Shown in pieces: positions 1-9,325 of a stretch of DNA of 34,569 bases (within the stretch, counting starts at the first letter, position 1; every line of letters begins with the position of its first letter). Under the pieces are notes generated by a model. It saw only the letters and a program-made list of their open reading frames with translations. It was not told the origin of the DNA and did no database searches. Location: the NCBI GenBank assembly GCA_003024175.1, contig MDYQ01000263.1, forward strand, positions 1-34,569, given 5' to 3'. The DNA comes from Planoprotostelium fungivorum. Its lineage: Eukaryota; Evosea; Variosea; Cavosteliida; Cavosteliaceae. The position numbers were made by a program, and so were the translations under genes.

Positions 1-3000
1 GATGTGATGACTCGTGACGATGATCGATGATGTGATGATGATCGACATCATCGCTGATGCAGTAGATCAACGCGATGACACAAGATGTTGACTCTACCAT
101 CTACATTCCTCACCTTCCCGTTCTCTTCTAAAATTGGTCTCACGATGTGAAACAACTGCTCCTTTGCTTGTGAATCGATCTTGTATCGAAAAGTCCTCCT
201 CTCTTTGTCTCCCAGCAGAGAAGTCCTGAATTCCAATTGCACCCAATAATAATGCTCCACCTCCGTCAGTCCTGCGGCACGATCATTCGAGACGATCTAC
301 AACGTTGTAGTGGGAGTCCTCACCTTCGTCCTTGCAGGAGACGAGGTAGCGCAGTTGATCGCGAACGACAGGCTGCGCTGTGATGATGTCTAATTCGCGG
401 AACATCTTGTTGTCTAAGACTAAGATTCGGTCTTCAAAGCGTGATCCGTTGAGAACTTGAGCGTAGATCTCTTCAGAGTTCAATCTGGTCGTGATGATCA
501 GTCTCCATCGTGATGGTGATGATGATGTGTTCGGGTGATGGTGATGAGATGATGATGTGATCATCGAACGTGATGTGAAAAACGAATGTTTCTCTTTTCG
601 AGTGATCGTCATCTCATCCATCACGATGCGATCATCATCAGATGATGATCGGAGCGTGTGACTCACTCATGCTCTTCGTCCCCAGATCCGTAATCGTCTT
701 GAATGACTGGCGTACTCTCGTACAGCCCGGGTACGAGCGGAGATCTCATCGGTTGTTCTCCCCCCTCTCTCCTCTTCAAGATATTTTCGACTTCCAAGAG
801 GTCGTTCATCATGTCTGATGTTTCGATGGCGTCTTCGGTCTCTGAATCGAGAAGCTGGGTGGGAGGCTGAGTGAGGGGGCCGGGGAGCGTTGTAGATCGA
901 TTGGGGATGGGCTTGTCTGTGGGAGGGGGTGGGGGTGGAGGTGGAGGAGGTAACTGCACGCGTGAATATTGATTCGATCGTTATTTTCATTTCACGAATT
1001 CGAAAATTTTCATTTTTCTGACGTTCATCTTTGTATGATTTCTTTTTTGACGAATTCGATTTTTGATGACATGTATTATGTTTGATATCTCTATTCTTAT
1101 CGTATCGAATGAATTCGATTCACTCACCGGATCAGGAGGTAGAATGTTCATCTTCTCCTTCAATAAGGTGGGTAATGACATCAGCCACTGCTCTCCACAC
1201 TCTGTTCTCATCTGCTCGATCTCTCTCTGGAAATCCAATGATTTGGGTAGGGCCTCTTCTTTCTCTTCTTCTTCGTCTAAATTTCCCATCTTGATGCCGC
1301 TGTTGTCTCTGTCAGATCTCGTCTTTTGATTATCATAGATTCCGTGATGATTTCTATGTCTATGTCGTTATTTCTCTCTTGATTATTTTTCCCTTTTGTT
1401 ATTTTCTCTTCGTTATTTTTCTCTTTGTTATTTTTCTCTTTTGTTTTTTTCTCTTCCATCACGTCATGATGATGAACGAGAAATCTCACTTTGTGCTCTG
1501 GTTCATCACATCGATATCGACCACCCTCTTCTTATGTTTCTTCTTACCGTGTGACGCCGGGCTCCTGCAAACGTTCATCCTCAGAGTAGAAGGTCATCTT
1601 ATCACCTGTCTGAGCCTCCTCTCATGTAACCATCCTCTACGGGGGAAGGAATAACAGCGTGTAGCATCTGATCGTTATTTAACGTTAATTCGTGGATTTG
1701 GGCCTTCTGTCCGTCCAAAATCAACTGTTAAAATTTAAATTTCAAATCGATTTGTCACATCGTGAGATGAAATCGTTGTGCTCGATCTGATGTTCATCGT
1801 GAAAACGATGATGTGATCTCGTCTCGTTGTAGTGTGACTCACCGTGGGACGAAAGTGTGCGTACAGTACGCTTCGGTACGTATTCTTGTGGGCTATCGGG
1901 TTGCCCAGCAACGACAGCTGCTGGATCAGTGGTAGCGTCTTCAGCCTCAATATCTCCGTTACTTCCTCGATTTCGTTACCACACAAGTTGATGTCCTCCA
2001 ACGAATAGCATTTTTCTAAGCCCTGAGTCACTTTGATCTTGTTGTTCGATAGGTTGAGTATGACCACCATGCCTGATTGGGGTGAGTCTGTTGTATAGAA
2101 TGTGTCGTGATGATGATCGCGTTGATGAACGTGGAAGATCAGATGTGACGATCGCGATGATCACATGCTGATGATCGCGATCGGATGATGATGGCCCTCA
2201 CCCAACAATTGATTGATCTGATGGAGTGACACGATCTTGTTATAACTGAGATTCAGAGTCTTCAGACCGTAGCAGTTGTCCAGATTCGAGATCTGTACGA
2301 TCAGATTGTGACTCAGATCCAACGAAACAACGTTCTCCAATTGTTTCTGTGCAAGTGTCATCCGTCTACAACAAGCCATGAAATAATAAATCGAATTCGA
2401 AAATGATTTTAAAGTCACCGTGGACTGATGGATGAAGGGCACGTTGTTGAAGCTGGCATCGAAGTGTTCTATCTTCTTCCAATGCGGTGTCTTCTGCTCT
2501 TCTTCGACGCTCTTATCGGTCCGAAGGTCCAACAACTGTCATCATGGTGAGGATCGAGTCGATGATGGAGGTCGAGATCACTTCGGATAGACAGTTGAGA
2601 GAGTGTCTGATTTTGAATGAGATACATTGAGAACTGATCCTCTCTACGTCTTGGATCAACCACGGCTTGCATCGGATGATCTGTGTGTCGGTGATTCGAT
2701 GTACAAAGTTGTCATCTGTAACACGATGTTCTCCATTTTCTAAAACAAGACGGATGAAGCAGATTTTCATGTGATATGAGAGGAATGTGATACGAGAAGA
2801 TGTTTGAATACCTCCAGATGTTCCAGAGTCGTGAAGGCGTTGCAATCGATAGTCACTGATTTCTCCACATCACTTCCATTAGAAGGAGATTCGATCTGCA
2901 AACGCATTCAGAATTACCCGTAAGAACGTGGATGTTGATGCCGTTCGAATGAAAGGACAAATAATCATCTCGACCACCCACCTTGACTCTCTTTACTTGA

Positions 3001-3316
3001 GACACCAACCACTGCAGATCGATCAATTGTGCCCGTGTCGTTCCTTTGAATTGGATTCCTGAAGAGGATCTGAGATAGACCTGATGATACGGACACCACC
3101 TTTCTCTATCGACTCGAGGACACGATTTAAAATGCGAAGACCTCTGGGAGTCAGAGTGACCTTTTGTTGTCCAGAAGTGATCTCGACTTCTATTGTCTGT
3201 CAGTCCCACAGATAGTACCTTGGGCGTTGTGATATCGCATGGGATACATCACCGTTTTTCGTCAAGAATGAGAACAAGGATGTGACGAATTGGACCACAT
3301 CCTGTTGTCTTTCCAT
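1..3316 (-). CDS. STK11IP/LIP1-like leucine-rich repeat protein, 3' end cut by window edge
   Basis: Homologue of STK11IP (LKB1-interacting protein 1), a scaffold of LKB1 and lysosomal signalling in animals; function here is by family. The likely ATG is at 3316; exon 1 (3316-3248) encodes MERQQDVVQFVTSLF, similar to the family N terminus. Further exons are 3196-3097, 3058-2982, then about 2910-2815, 2740-2590, 2540-2420, 2360-2205 and 2075-1853. They give the leucine-rich region, with SLDLSHNLIVQI, TLNLSYNKIVSL and LSLLGNPIAHKNTYR, then LILDGQKAQIHEL after an intron, which matches the family segment FLLDGK-LSLTDF. Downstream are a basic stretch (GKKKHKKR), an acidic helix, a run of ten prolines near 930 and two PH-like exons (about 470-350 and 249-110). 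Introns carry phase-compatible GTGAGT-type donors. The last visible intron runs off the left edge, so the C terminus is missing. Family assignment is firm, exact splice sites moderate. Confidence 0.85.
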
Positions 3317-3431
3317 AGAACAGAGGTTCCCCCGAAGATGCTCGATGTTCGGGTGCAGCGCTGTCAAACAACGCAGTAATTACAAATGTATTTCGTCTGT
3401 CACAGAAATAGAAGGCCTTCTCTTCGAGCTA

Positions 3432-3557
3432 TTGTGCGGCCCAAGCGATTATTTACCTTTTCAAAAAAGTGCGTTAAGAAGACGAGTAACCACCATGGTG
3501 TTTTGCGTTATCGTACCGCGTGCTAAAGAAAGGTAGATATTCGCATGGGCCGCACAA
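3432..3557. mobile_element. MITE-like element with ~31-bp terminal inverted repeats and TA target duplication
   Basis: The left end TTGTGCGGCCCAAGCGATTA and the reverse complement of the right end TTGTGCGGCCCATGCGAATA match over roughly 28 of 31 positions. TA dinucleotides flank both sides (3430-3431 and 3558-3559), as expected for Tc1/mariner-like or other TA-targeting DNA transposons. The 126-bp length leaves no room for a transposase, so it would be a non-autonomous miniature element. The family cannot be named from one copy. Confidence 0.65.
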
Positions 3558-3716
3558 TAATGATGCATTCATTTGTCCTTTTATCACTGATACACTAGAT
3601 GATATCTCGTGAAGAGCAGAGGTAGCTGAAAGAATGATTCATCTTGCCTCAGCTTCATGATGAATTTGATCGTGCTACTTCATGAATTTAAGAATAGATA
3701 TTATCGCTTGGTCAGC

Positions 3717-3724
3717 TATATAAG
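3717..3724 (+). promoter_or_regulatory. TATA-like box TATATAAG
   Basis: TATATAAG lies 258 bp upstream of the CDC123-like start codon in non-coding DNA. The distance implies a long leader or a 5' intron if it drives that gene. It could equally be chance. Confidence 0.3.
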
Positions 3725-3981
3725 ACACAGAAAACTGGATGTTTGCCTGGTATTGCCTAAAAGGTCTTTACCGATTGTTATCTGATAGAGCATTGTTCTA
3801 AATGACGATTTTCATCGCCCAACTTTTCTTTTACTTTTCACGTGAAACTTCAGAGGGGTCTATAGAACGCTGTACGTCGCCGAGAAGTGTCCGACAACGT
3901 TGCAACGTCAGCCCTTCTCTGAATGAGAATTTAATGCGATGTGTGGATGGACGGTGATTCCACTCCGACACCGCACCGAAG

Positions 3982-5086
3982 ATGAGCAGCAACCCGTTCA
4001 CCTTCGATCGCTTCTCTCTGGCTAGAATAGAACATATGGCCGAATACGATTTCGAGCGTTGGTATGATTCTATAAAATCATCCACATTCAAGACGATCTT
4101 CTTCCCGCTGAAAAAAGGTGGGCGTCTTGAAGCGATTGCGTCCTGGCTCAACATTCGGTAGATCAGGGGCAAGCGATGATACATCATCACCAAGAGCACG
4201 TAAACAACAAAAAAGGAACCTTCACAGCGGAAGATGAGGAACCTCTACGAAAGCTCACGGCTGATTTGGATACCGCCATCCGTTCGATCGGTGGATCCGC
4301 CTTCGTCAGGTATCAGAATCGACTCTATACCTTTGTGATCTGACACGTCCACAAGGCTGTCCGCGAGAAGTCCTAAGGACGCGATCATGCCCCCGATAGC
4401 AGCAGTGCGCAACAGATTGCGTAACATGGAGAGACAAGAGGGCGGTGGAAACAGACCCAACAACATCATGAGATCATTACACGTCGAAGAGATCCATCAC
4501 ATGAAGGTCATCACCATCCCACGAGGTTTCATTCTGACGCTGACAGGTTACATCGGGAGAGGAAGCCATGACTCTCTTGTTATCCAGCCATCGTGTGCTG
4601 GTAGACCTGCTCGACGCGACATCACCGCAGCGTCATTCTGGCATCTCTGACGCACCAAAAGATCCCTGGTCAGTACAAGTCATCGTCCGCGCCTTCGAAA
4701 AGATCAATCCAGAGATGGAGTTCAGGGCGTTCTGCGTCCAAGGCAAGATCATGGCAATTTCGCAGTACAACCACTACTTGTACTTTCCACACCTACAATC
4801 AGAGAGCAGGCGTCGAGACATCTTGAAGCGTATACATGCCTTCTGGCAGGAGGTCACGTCCGATGACTCTTATAGATGTGGCGAGATGTACGATGCTATG
4901 GTGGTGGATTTTCTGGTGTCTGACGATCTACAACGGGCCTGCATCATAGAGATCAACCCGTTCGGTCCCGCCACGGGGCCAGGACTATTTAATTGGGACG
5001 TCGATCGAAACATTCTCCAAGGTGGAGTGGATCTGTACGGTGACCTGTACCAATTCAAAGATTACTCTGGTGCACCTGAAACGTGA
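3982..5086 (+). CDS. CDC123/D123-family ATP-grasp protein
   Basis: Member of the CDC123 (D123) family, ATP-grasp-like proteins that in yeast and human help assemble the translation factor eIF2. Exon 1 (MSSNPFTFDRF...) contains FERWYDSIKSSTFKTIFFPL, the family N-terminal WY...K..TFK motif. After an intron come DLDTAIRSIGGSAFVRLS and RSPKDA, then VTSGEEAMTLLLSS, and finally MEFRAFCVQGKIMAISQYNH and IIEINPFGPATGPGLFNWD, the EFR, ISQ and NPFG nucleotide and metal-binding motifs. At least three short introns (about 4105-4175, 4319-4364, 4507-4546) are needed to keep frame; the second is 46 nt and ends in AAG. The ATG at 3982 is the first after an in-frame stop. If GTGAGA at 5085 is a donor (41-nt intron ending GTGCAG), the protein gains about 50 residues and ends at 5273. 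It could be a D123 paralogue rather than the eIF2 factor itself. Confidence 0.85.
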
Positions 5087-5273
5087 GACGACTTCGAGTA
5101 CGCACGAGCTGACCTCGTGCAGGACGGTTGACACGTGTCATCCTGATGTTCCCGGTTGCTATCTGAGAGTCTCGTCGGTGACGAGAGTGAACGAAGACAC
5201 GATATGTGGCGCGTGTCCGGAGCTGTCATCACTGCTGGATGAAAACTTTGACCGATGGTGTGTCGTCTCGTGA

Positions 5274-6602
5274 ACGATCAGAGATGTGATAAACAAGATG
5301 TATGGTGACGATGTGTCATGTTATGAGAAGTACACGAGTGTAAACAAGATGTCTCCAGGCGAAATCGTGTTGAATGCTGAAGATGAGAATCTCCCTCAGC
5401 CGAACGGATCGATGATTGCCACGTGATGAATCATCACAGCATACTCCCAAACTGTAGTTAGGATCTCTTGAACCTGCATCTGTCCCTAATGGGTTCTGAT
5501 ATCATCGTGCATTCTCTGAAAGAGAAACTGATTGTGTAATGACTATATTCAATCATACCGTACAATTTCTCTCGCCCATCGTACAATACTCTCGTCAGAC
5601 CACCTGTTACAGTCTATCTCACCTTTGTGTGCTGTGGGCAATGTGACGATGAGACTACCAAAATGCTCTCCTTCCTTCTATGCCTTCAGTCACCGTGAAG
5701 GAAGAGACTAAGATCACTGGTCCATTGCCCTTCCCAAGTCTTCAGTCATCTATCGAGCGGGAGTCATTGCCTCTTTAAGATACCGTTCTCAGTTCATGTT
5801 CCAACAGACATCTCCACTCCACCTGATCATCATTTCAGTACGGTTTTACAGTATACACGTACCGCGTGGCGCGAATGTCCCGTCCTCCACGATCAAGTGT
5901 TACCTCTGGTCTTCGGTCCCGTCTTCTTTCGCTCTTTGGCTAAGAGGATGTAATGATAATCCAAGCTCGCCGAAACCTTTTTGGTTTATACCGGGCAACA
6001 ATCCAGCCATCTTGGGAGATGAAAGGCCCAAGATGTGCACCGTGAAAGATGCGGTGATCTGTACGCGCGACAAACACCTTCAGACCTCGGCGTATTACAA
6101 TCGACAATAGATTATCCAGCGTGTTGCTCAATTCACGTGCTTCCGTCACTGTCTGATTGATCGTGCAGTGATTCTACAAGTTGTACAACGACACAGATGA
6201 AATCGATCACATGAGCTATATTTGCCTGTCAGGACACTCAACTCTCTCCCCGATCGAACGATTCGAACCATCACATGGCTCAGTCGGCTTCCCCCGTATG
6301 ACACATCCAGAGATCACGTGAGAGTTGGTTAGAATCTACAAACCCAGATGACCTCTATCAACTACAGGTGAGCTCCATAGAATACGCAGGCTGTGCGGAA
6401 TCTCTTATCAGTCTGAGGCCTTTAAAGGTGGTTGAGGTTTCCACCAGATTTCCGCTAGTTTTCCACGATGCCGAGAACAATTCTCTTTCTTGTGACACAC
6501 ATCACCACACACAAAGACACGCACAACCCAACGTTATCCAATACAACCGAACGTGAGTGAAGAAGAGGTTATGATGAGGGTGACTGACGAGAGGCTTAGA
6601 AC
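5274..6602. other. Unassigned stretch with a possible small gene
   Basis: About 1.3 kb without a gene I can defend. Around 6279 an ATG opens MAQSASP, and a good donor follows DDLYQLQ at about 6370 (GTGAGC). A coding-looking exon SEAFKG follows the acceptor near 6413. Linking the first two pieces would need a 15-nt intron, which is improbable. A plus-strand frame at about 5936-6110 and a minus-strand frame at 6149-5940 overlap each other, and neither has recognisable motifs. The rest looks like 3' flank of the CDC123-like gene and 5' flank of the next gene. Confidence 0.35.
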
Positions 6603-7394
6603 ATGAGAGAGAAGATTAGAAGTTTGAAGGAGAGGCTCACTCGCAGCAAGAGCGCAGAAGGCAAAGAGGAGAGAGGAGATGGCAACTTGAATCGAAGGTG
6701 ACACAGTGATGATAACTGAGAGTGACATCACGTGCAGATCTTTCGAACTCCCCCGAAGACATGATGAGAGGAGATCAGTCGATCTGACTCGGTGCTCTCT
6801 CAAGCCACCCCCCGAGAGATCAGCTCTGAAGACAAAGCAACCCCTTTACCATTCTGCAGAAGTACCGAACAGGTGACAGTGATTCATAATGTCCATCAAC
6901 TCTTCTGACAAAGAAACAGTACGAAGAAGCACGTTCACTTTGCCGATGATCAAGAGATACTATCCAATAGTCACGGAGAGATGAAGGTGATGGACTCCTT
7001 GCATTTATCCTCTTCTCACTGCCAACAGACGGCACACCCTCACGCTCAAGTGACAGAGACTGAGGCTGCCCAACAGACACAGGCCGCTCATCAGACAACC
7101 CAACCAATTTACCAGACACAAGCGCCCGTTCAACATGCCCCTGCATACGTACAGCCAGATGTGCAACAACAGCAGCCATCTCATTCTCAGAATGCAAATC
7201 AGTCCATGTTGCCCAACAACTCTATGAACCTCTATCCATCCGCTCAGAAACAACAACAACAGCAACAACAGACACAGAATAATGTCAGGTGATGGAATCA
7301 ACATGATCTCCATATCGAAGACTCATTTTCATGCAGGACCGTCAATGGAAGGCAGTATCTCGTCCAAGGCTTCGCTCCTCTCATCGTTCGATAG
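6603..7394 (+). CDS. Gln-rich protein with a PP1-docking-like motif
   Basis: No family recognised. The start ATG at 6603 (MREKIRSLKERLTRSKS) follows an in-frame TAG. Four introns with consistent phase join five exons: a basic helix, then RSFELPRRHDERRS with a Pro-rich segment, then NSTKKHVHFADDQEIL, then a Gln-rich region (about 7026-7287) ending in a run of glutamines, and a last short exon TVNGRQYLVQGFAPLIVR. KKHVHFADD resembles the basic-V-x-F docking motif of protein phosphatase 1 regulators, so a PP1-targeting or other regulatory role is an inference. Low complexity suggests a disordered nuclear or scaffold protein. It lies head to tail with the next gene. Confidence 0.65.
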
Positions 7395-7780
7395 AGTCAT
7401 CGATTCCATCGTAAAAAAGTTCTATAAATATTGTCTGTAATCATCTCCATCTGTTCCGACCGACCGACGATTAAGACTTCCGTGACGTCGCTCCACATCC
7501 TCTTAATCTTCCGTCTTACATGTTCTCCCCGTTCCGTTCTCATGCGGCAAGTCAACTCAGTCAACTCCCCGACATGCGATCACGGTCTCTCCTTCACGAT
7601 CCAATCCCCTCCATCCTCTATCCACCTCTCCACGTCTAAACTCTCCCATCATCATGCACCCTCTCATCCTCTTTACAAACTGTAAACCGGGAGCAACTCT
7701 CATCCCAAAAATCCTAGGAACCCCACCTTCCTCAGGATCTTCTTTATCTCCCTCTATCGGTACATTTCCGCAGAGCACAG
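7395..7780. other. Intergenic region / leader of the next gene
   Basis: About 385 bp that start with the TATA-like box and continue as a pyrimidine-rich, repeat-free stretch. Frames on both strands are open for 70-80 codons but have no motif and no splice support. It is most likely the 5' leader of the following gene. Confidence 0.5.
7423..7430 (+). promoter_or_regulatory. TATA-like box TATAAATA
   Basis: TATAAATA lies 29 bp after the stop of the Gln-rich gene and 358 bp before the candidate ATG at 7781. It is plausible as the promoter of the next gene, but no transcription start can be seen. Confidence 0.35.
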
Positions 7781-9095
7781 ATGCAGAGTGGACCTTTAGA
7801 GGTAACCTTACGAGCGTCTGCCTTGGAAAACGTCAGGATGGTTTGTATTCCTCTAATCGATCGAGACAATTGTAGCTGTCAGAGCGAGAAGAATTCCCGG
7901 GACTCGAGGTCAGTTTCCGGGATTCATGCAATTTGTAATGTCGCAGGAAGACTGGAACCTGCGACGGGAGATGAAGGATGGATGAAGTCATAAGATTGTA
8001 TGGGGAATTGAATGGGAACGGGAGACTTGGTCCAGGCTTGCAAATTTCCGAAAACTCGAAATTCTGGGTTTCGATTGTCAGGAACTGCGCCTTGTGCTAG
8101 GTGGTAACTTTACGATTCCAAACTTGCAAGTACAGACTCAGATTGGGCCACAAGTACAAGGACACAGACCTGAACAAGTTCATAGAGAGACAGAAGCATG
8201 CAGGAATATCAGACGAGTCAGGAAGAGATGGAATCATACCAAGCGGTGAGATGGAGAGGGAGATTGGAATGAGCTGACAGAGTGGTAGCTCTTGATGCTG
8301 AGCCAAGCCAGTGAGCAACACAGTCGCAAGAGACAGAAGAGGGAGAACCCAGACGGGTACACATCTTCGAGCAGTAATGGAGAGATACACGCGGGCAGCG
8401 AAGATGAAGCAGTGACAGAGCGTCCAGTCTTTACCAAGCAGTCGTCAGCTGTAGAGTGGATGACAACATACAACCAACTGAGAAGGACGTTACATAACGG
8501 CCGACACCCGTCCCCAGAGGACATCAAGTGGCTGAGCCAACAGATCATGGACATGAAGAGCTTCTCTCTGAGCCCGGAGAGAACCGAGCTTCTCAAGCAA
8601 GCCATCAACATCATGTCTTTCAACACTCAACCCAAGAACAAGAGAGCCAGAGAAGAGACGACATCGACCACTCCTTCCTCTCCCGTGATGGAACAATCAC
8701 CACCCGGCAGCCCCAGAGACGTCGCACCTTCCTCGCCTTGCAAATCATCTCGACCGATGAAGAGGAACCAGCTCTCGTCTTGGATGTGCACTCAGAGACA
8801 AGACAATAAGGCCGGCGAGCTCCCAGAGTACAGAATCAAGTTACTCAACCTCACCGGATTTACATGGTCGAAGCATCACAAGCAGCAACAACAACAGAGG
8901 ATGATCGACTGCATGTCGTTAGAGGAGACACTGGCCATCGAGAGAGAGCTGTTGGCTACCTCCGAAGTCATCTCACTGCAAGGAAGAGCGAAGAGAAACC
9001 ACGAGCTGTGGATGGTTCGTTACCACGAGCTCCTCGCATTTAAGCGACAACACGGTCATCTGAAGGTACCTACCCTGGTCCCTGAAGATGAATAA
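7781..9095 (+). CDS. Nuclear-looking protein with helicase-associated (HA) half-domains
   Basis: The last large exon (about 8321-9095) is secure. It starts with a basic, nuclear-localisation-like SRKRQKREN, passes through a helical segment (SSAVEWMTTYNQLRRTLHNG) and a Ser/Pro-rich linker, and then carries LSSWMCTQRQ...YRIKLLNLTGFTW. That matches the second half of the helicase-associated domain (PF03457 pattern L..W...QR....Ri..L...GF.W). After a Gln run comes WMVRYHELLAFKRQHGHLKV, the first half of the same domain, and the protein stops nine residues later. The 5' part is uncertain. One phase-consistent model starts at ATG 7781 with an intron from 7991; another starts at ATG 8012 (MGTGDL) with a 53-nt intron. 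Its function is unknown. HA domains occur in helicases and in many protist proteins of unknown role, and probably bind nucleic acid. Confidence 0.6.
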
Positions 9096-9096
9096 A
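9091..9096 (+). terminator. AATAAA polyadenylation-like hexamer overlapping the stop codon
   Basis: AATAAA is formed across the TAA stop of the HA-domain gene. A second AATAAA lies at 9248-9253. The latter sits in the 230-bp gap before the RhoGEF and may be the real signal. Confidence 0.35.
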
Positions 9097-9325
9097 TTTT
9101 TGAAGAGAGAAGTGTGTCTTATACTATCGTGTTGCACGTCTTATGTTCGATCATCGCGCTGTTGCTATCGGTTGGATAGAGACAGAGCACGATGGTTGTA
9201 AGCTCATCGTGTTCTCAACAAACGTCATCATGAAACATACGAAAAGAAATAAAGGAGTGTAAAAGGATATTTATTGCTCCCCTCATCATTTTCATCGGGA
9301 GAGATCAGCCGCTTCTGCCTCCAAC

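Larger units (their letters stand above)
3317..3981. other. Divergent intergenic region
   Basis: About 665 bp separate the start codons of the minus-strand STK11IP-like gene and the plus-strand CDC123-like gene. It holds the inverted-repeat element at 3432-3557 and a TATA-like box at 3717-3724. No frame here reads like coding sequence, so it is taken as a bidirectional promoter region with an inserted element. Confidence 0.6.

Noticed and set aside
5940-6149. 69-aa minus-strand frame (RRGLKVFVARTDHRIFHGAH)
   Set aside because: No ATG start, no splice support, and an equally open overlapping plus-strand frame. Not enough to call a gene.
6230-6330. tRNA-like GGTTCGAATC on the minus strand near 6257
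   Set aside because: No T-stem pairing around it, and no acceptor stem or D-arm at the right spacing. No tRNA was found anywhere in the window.
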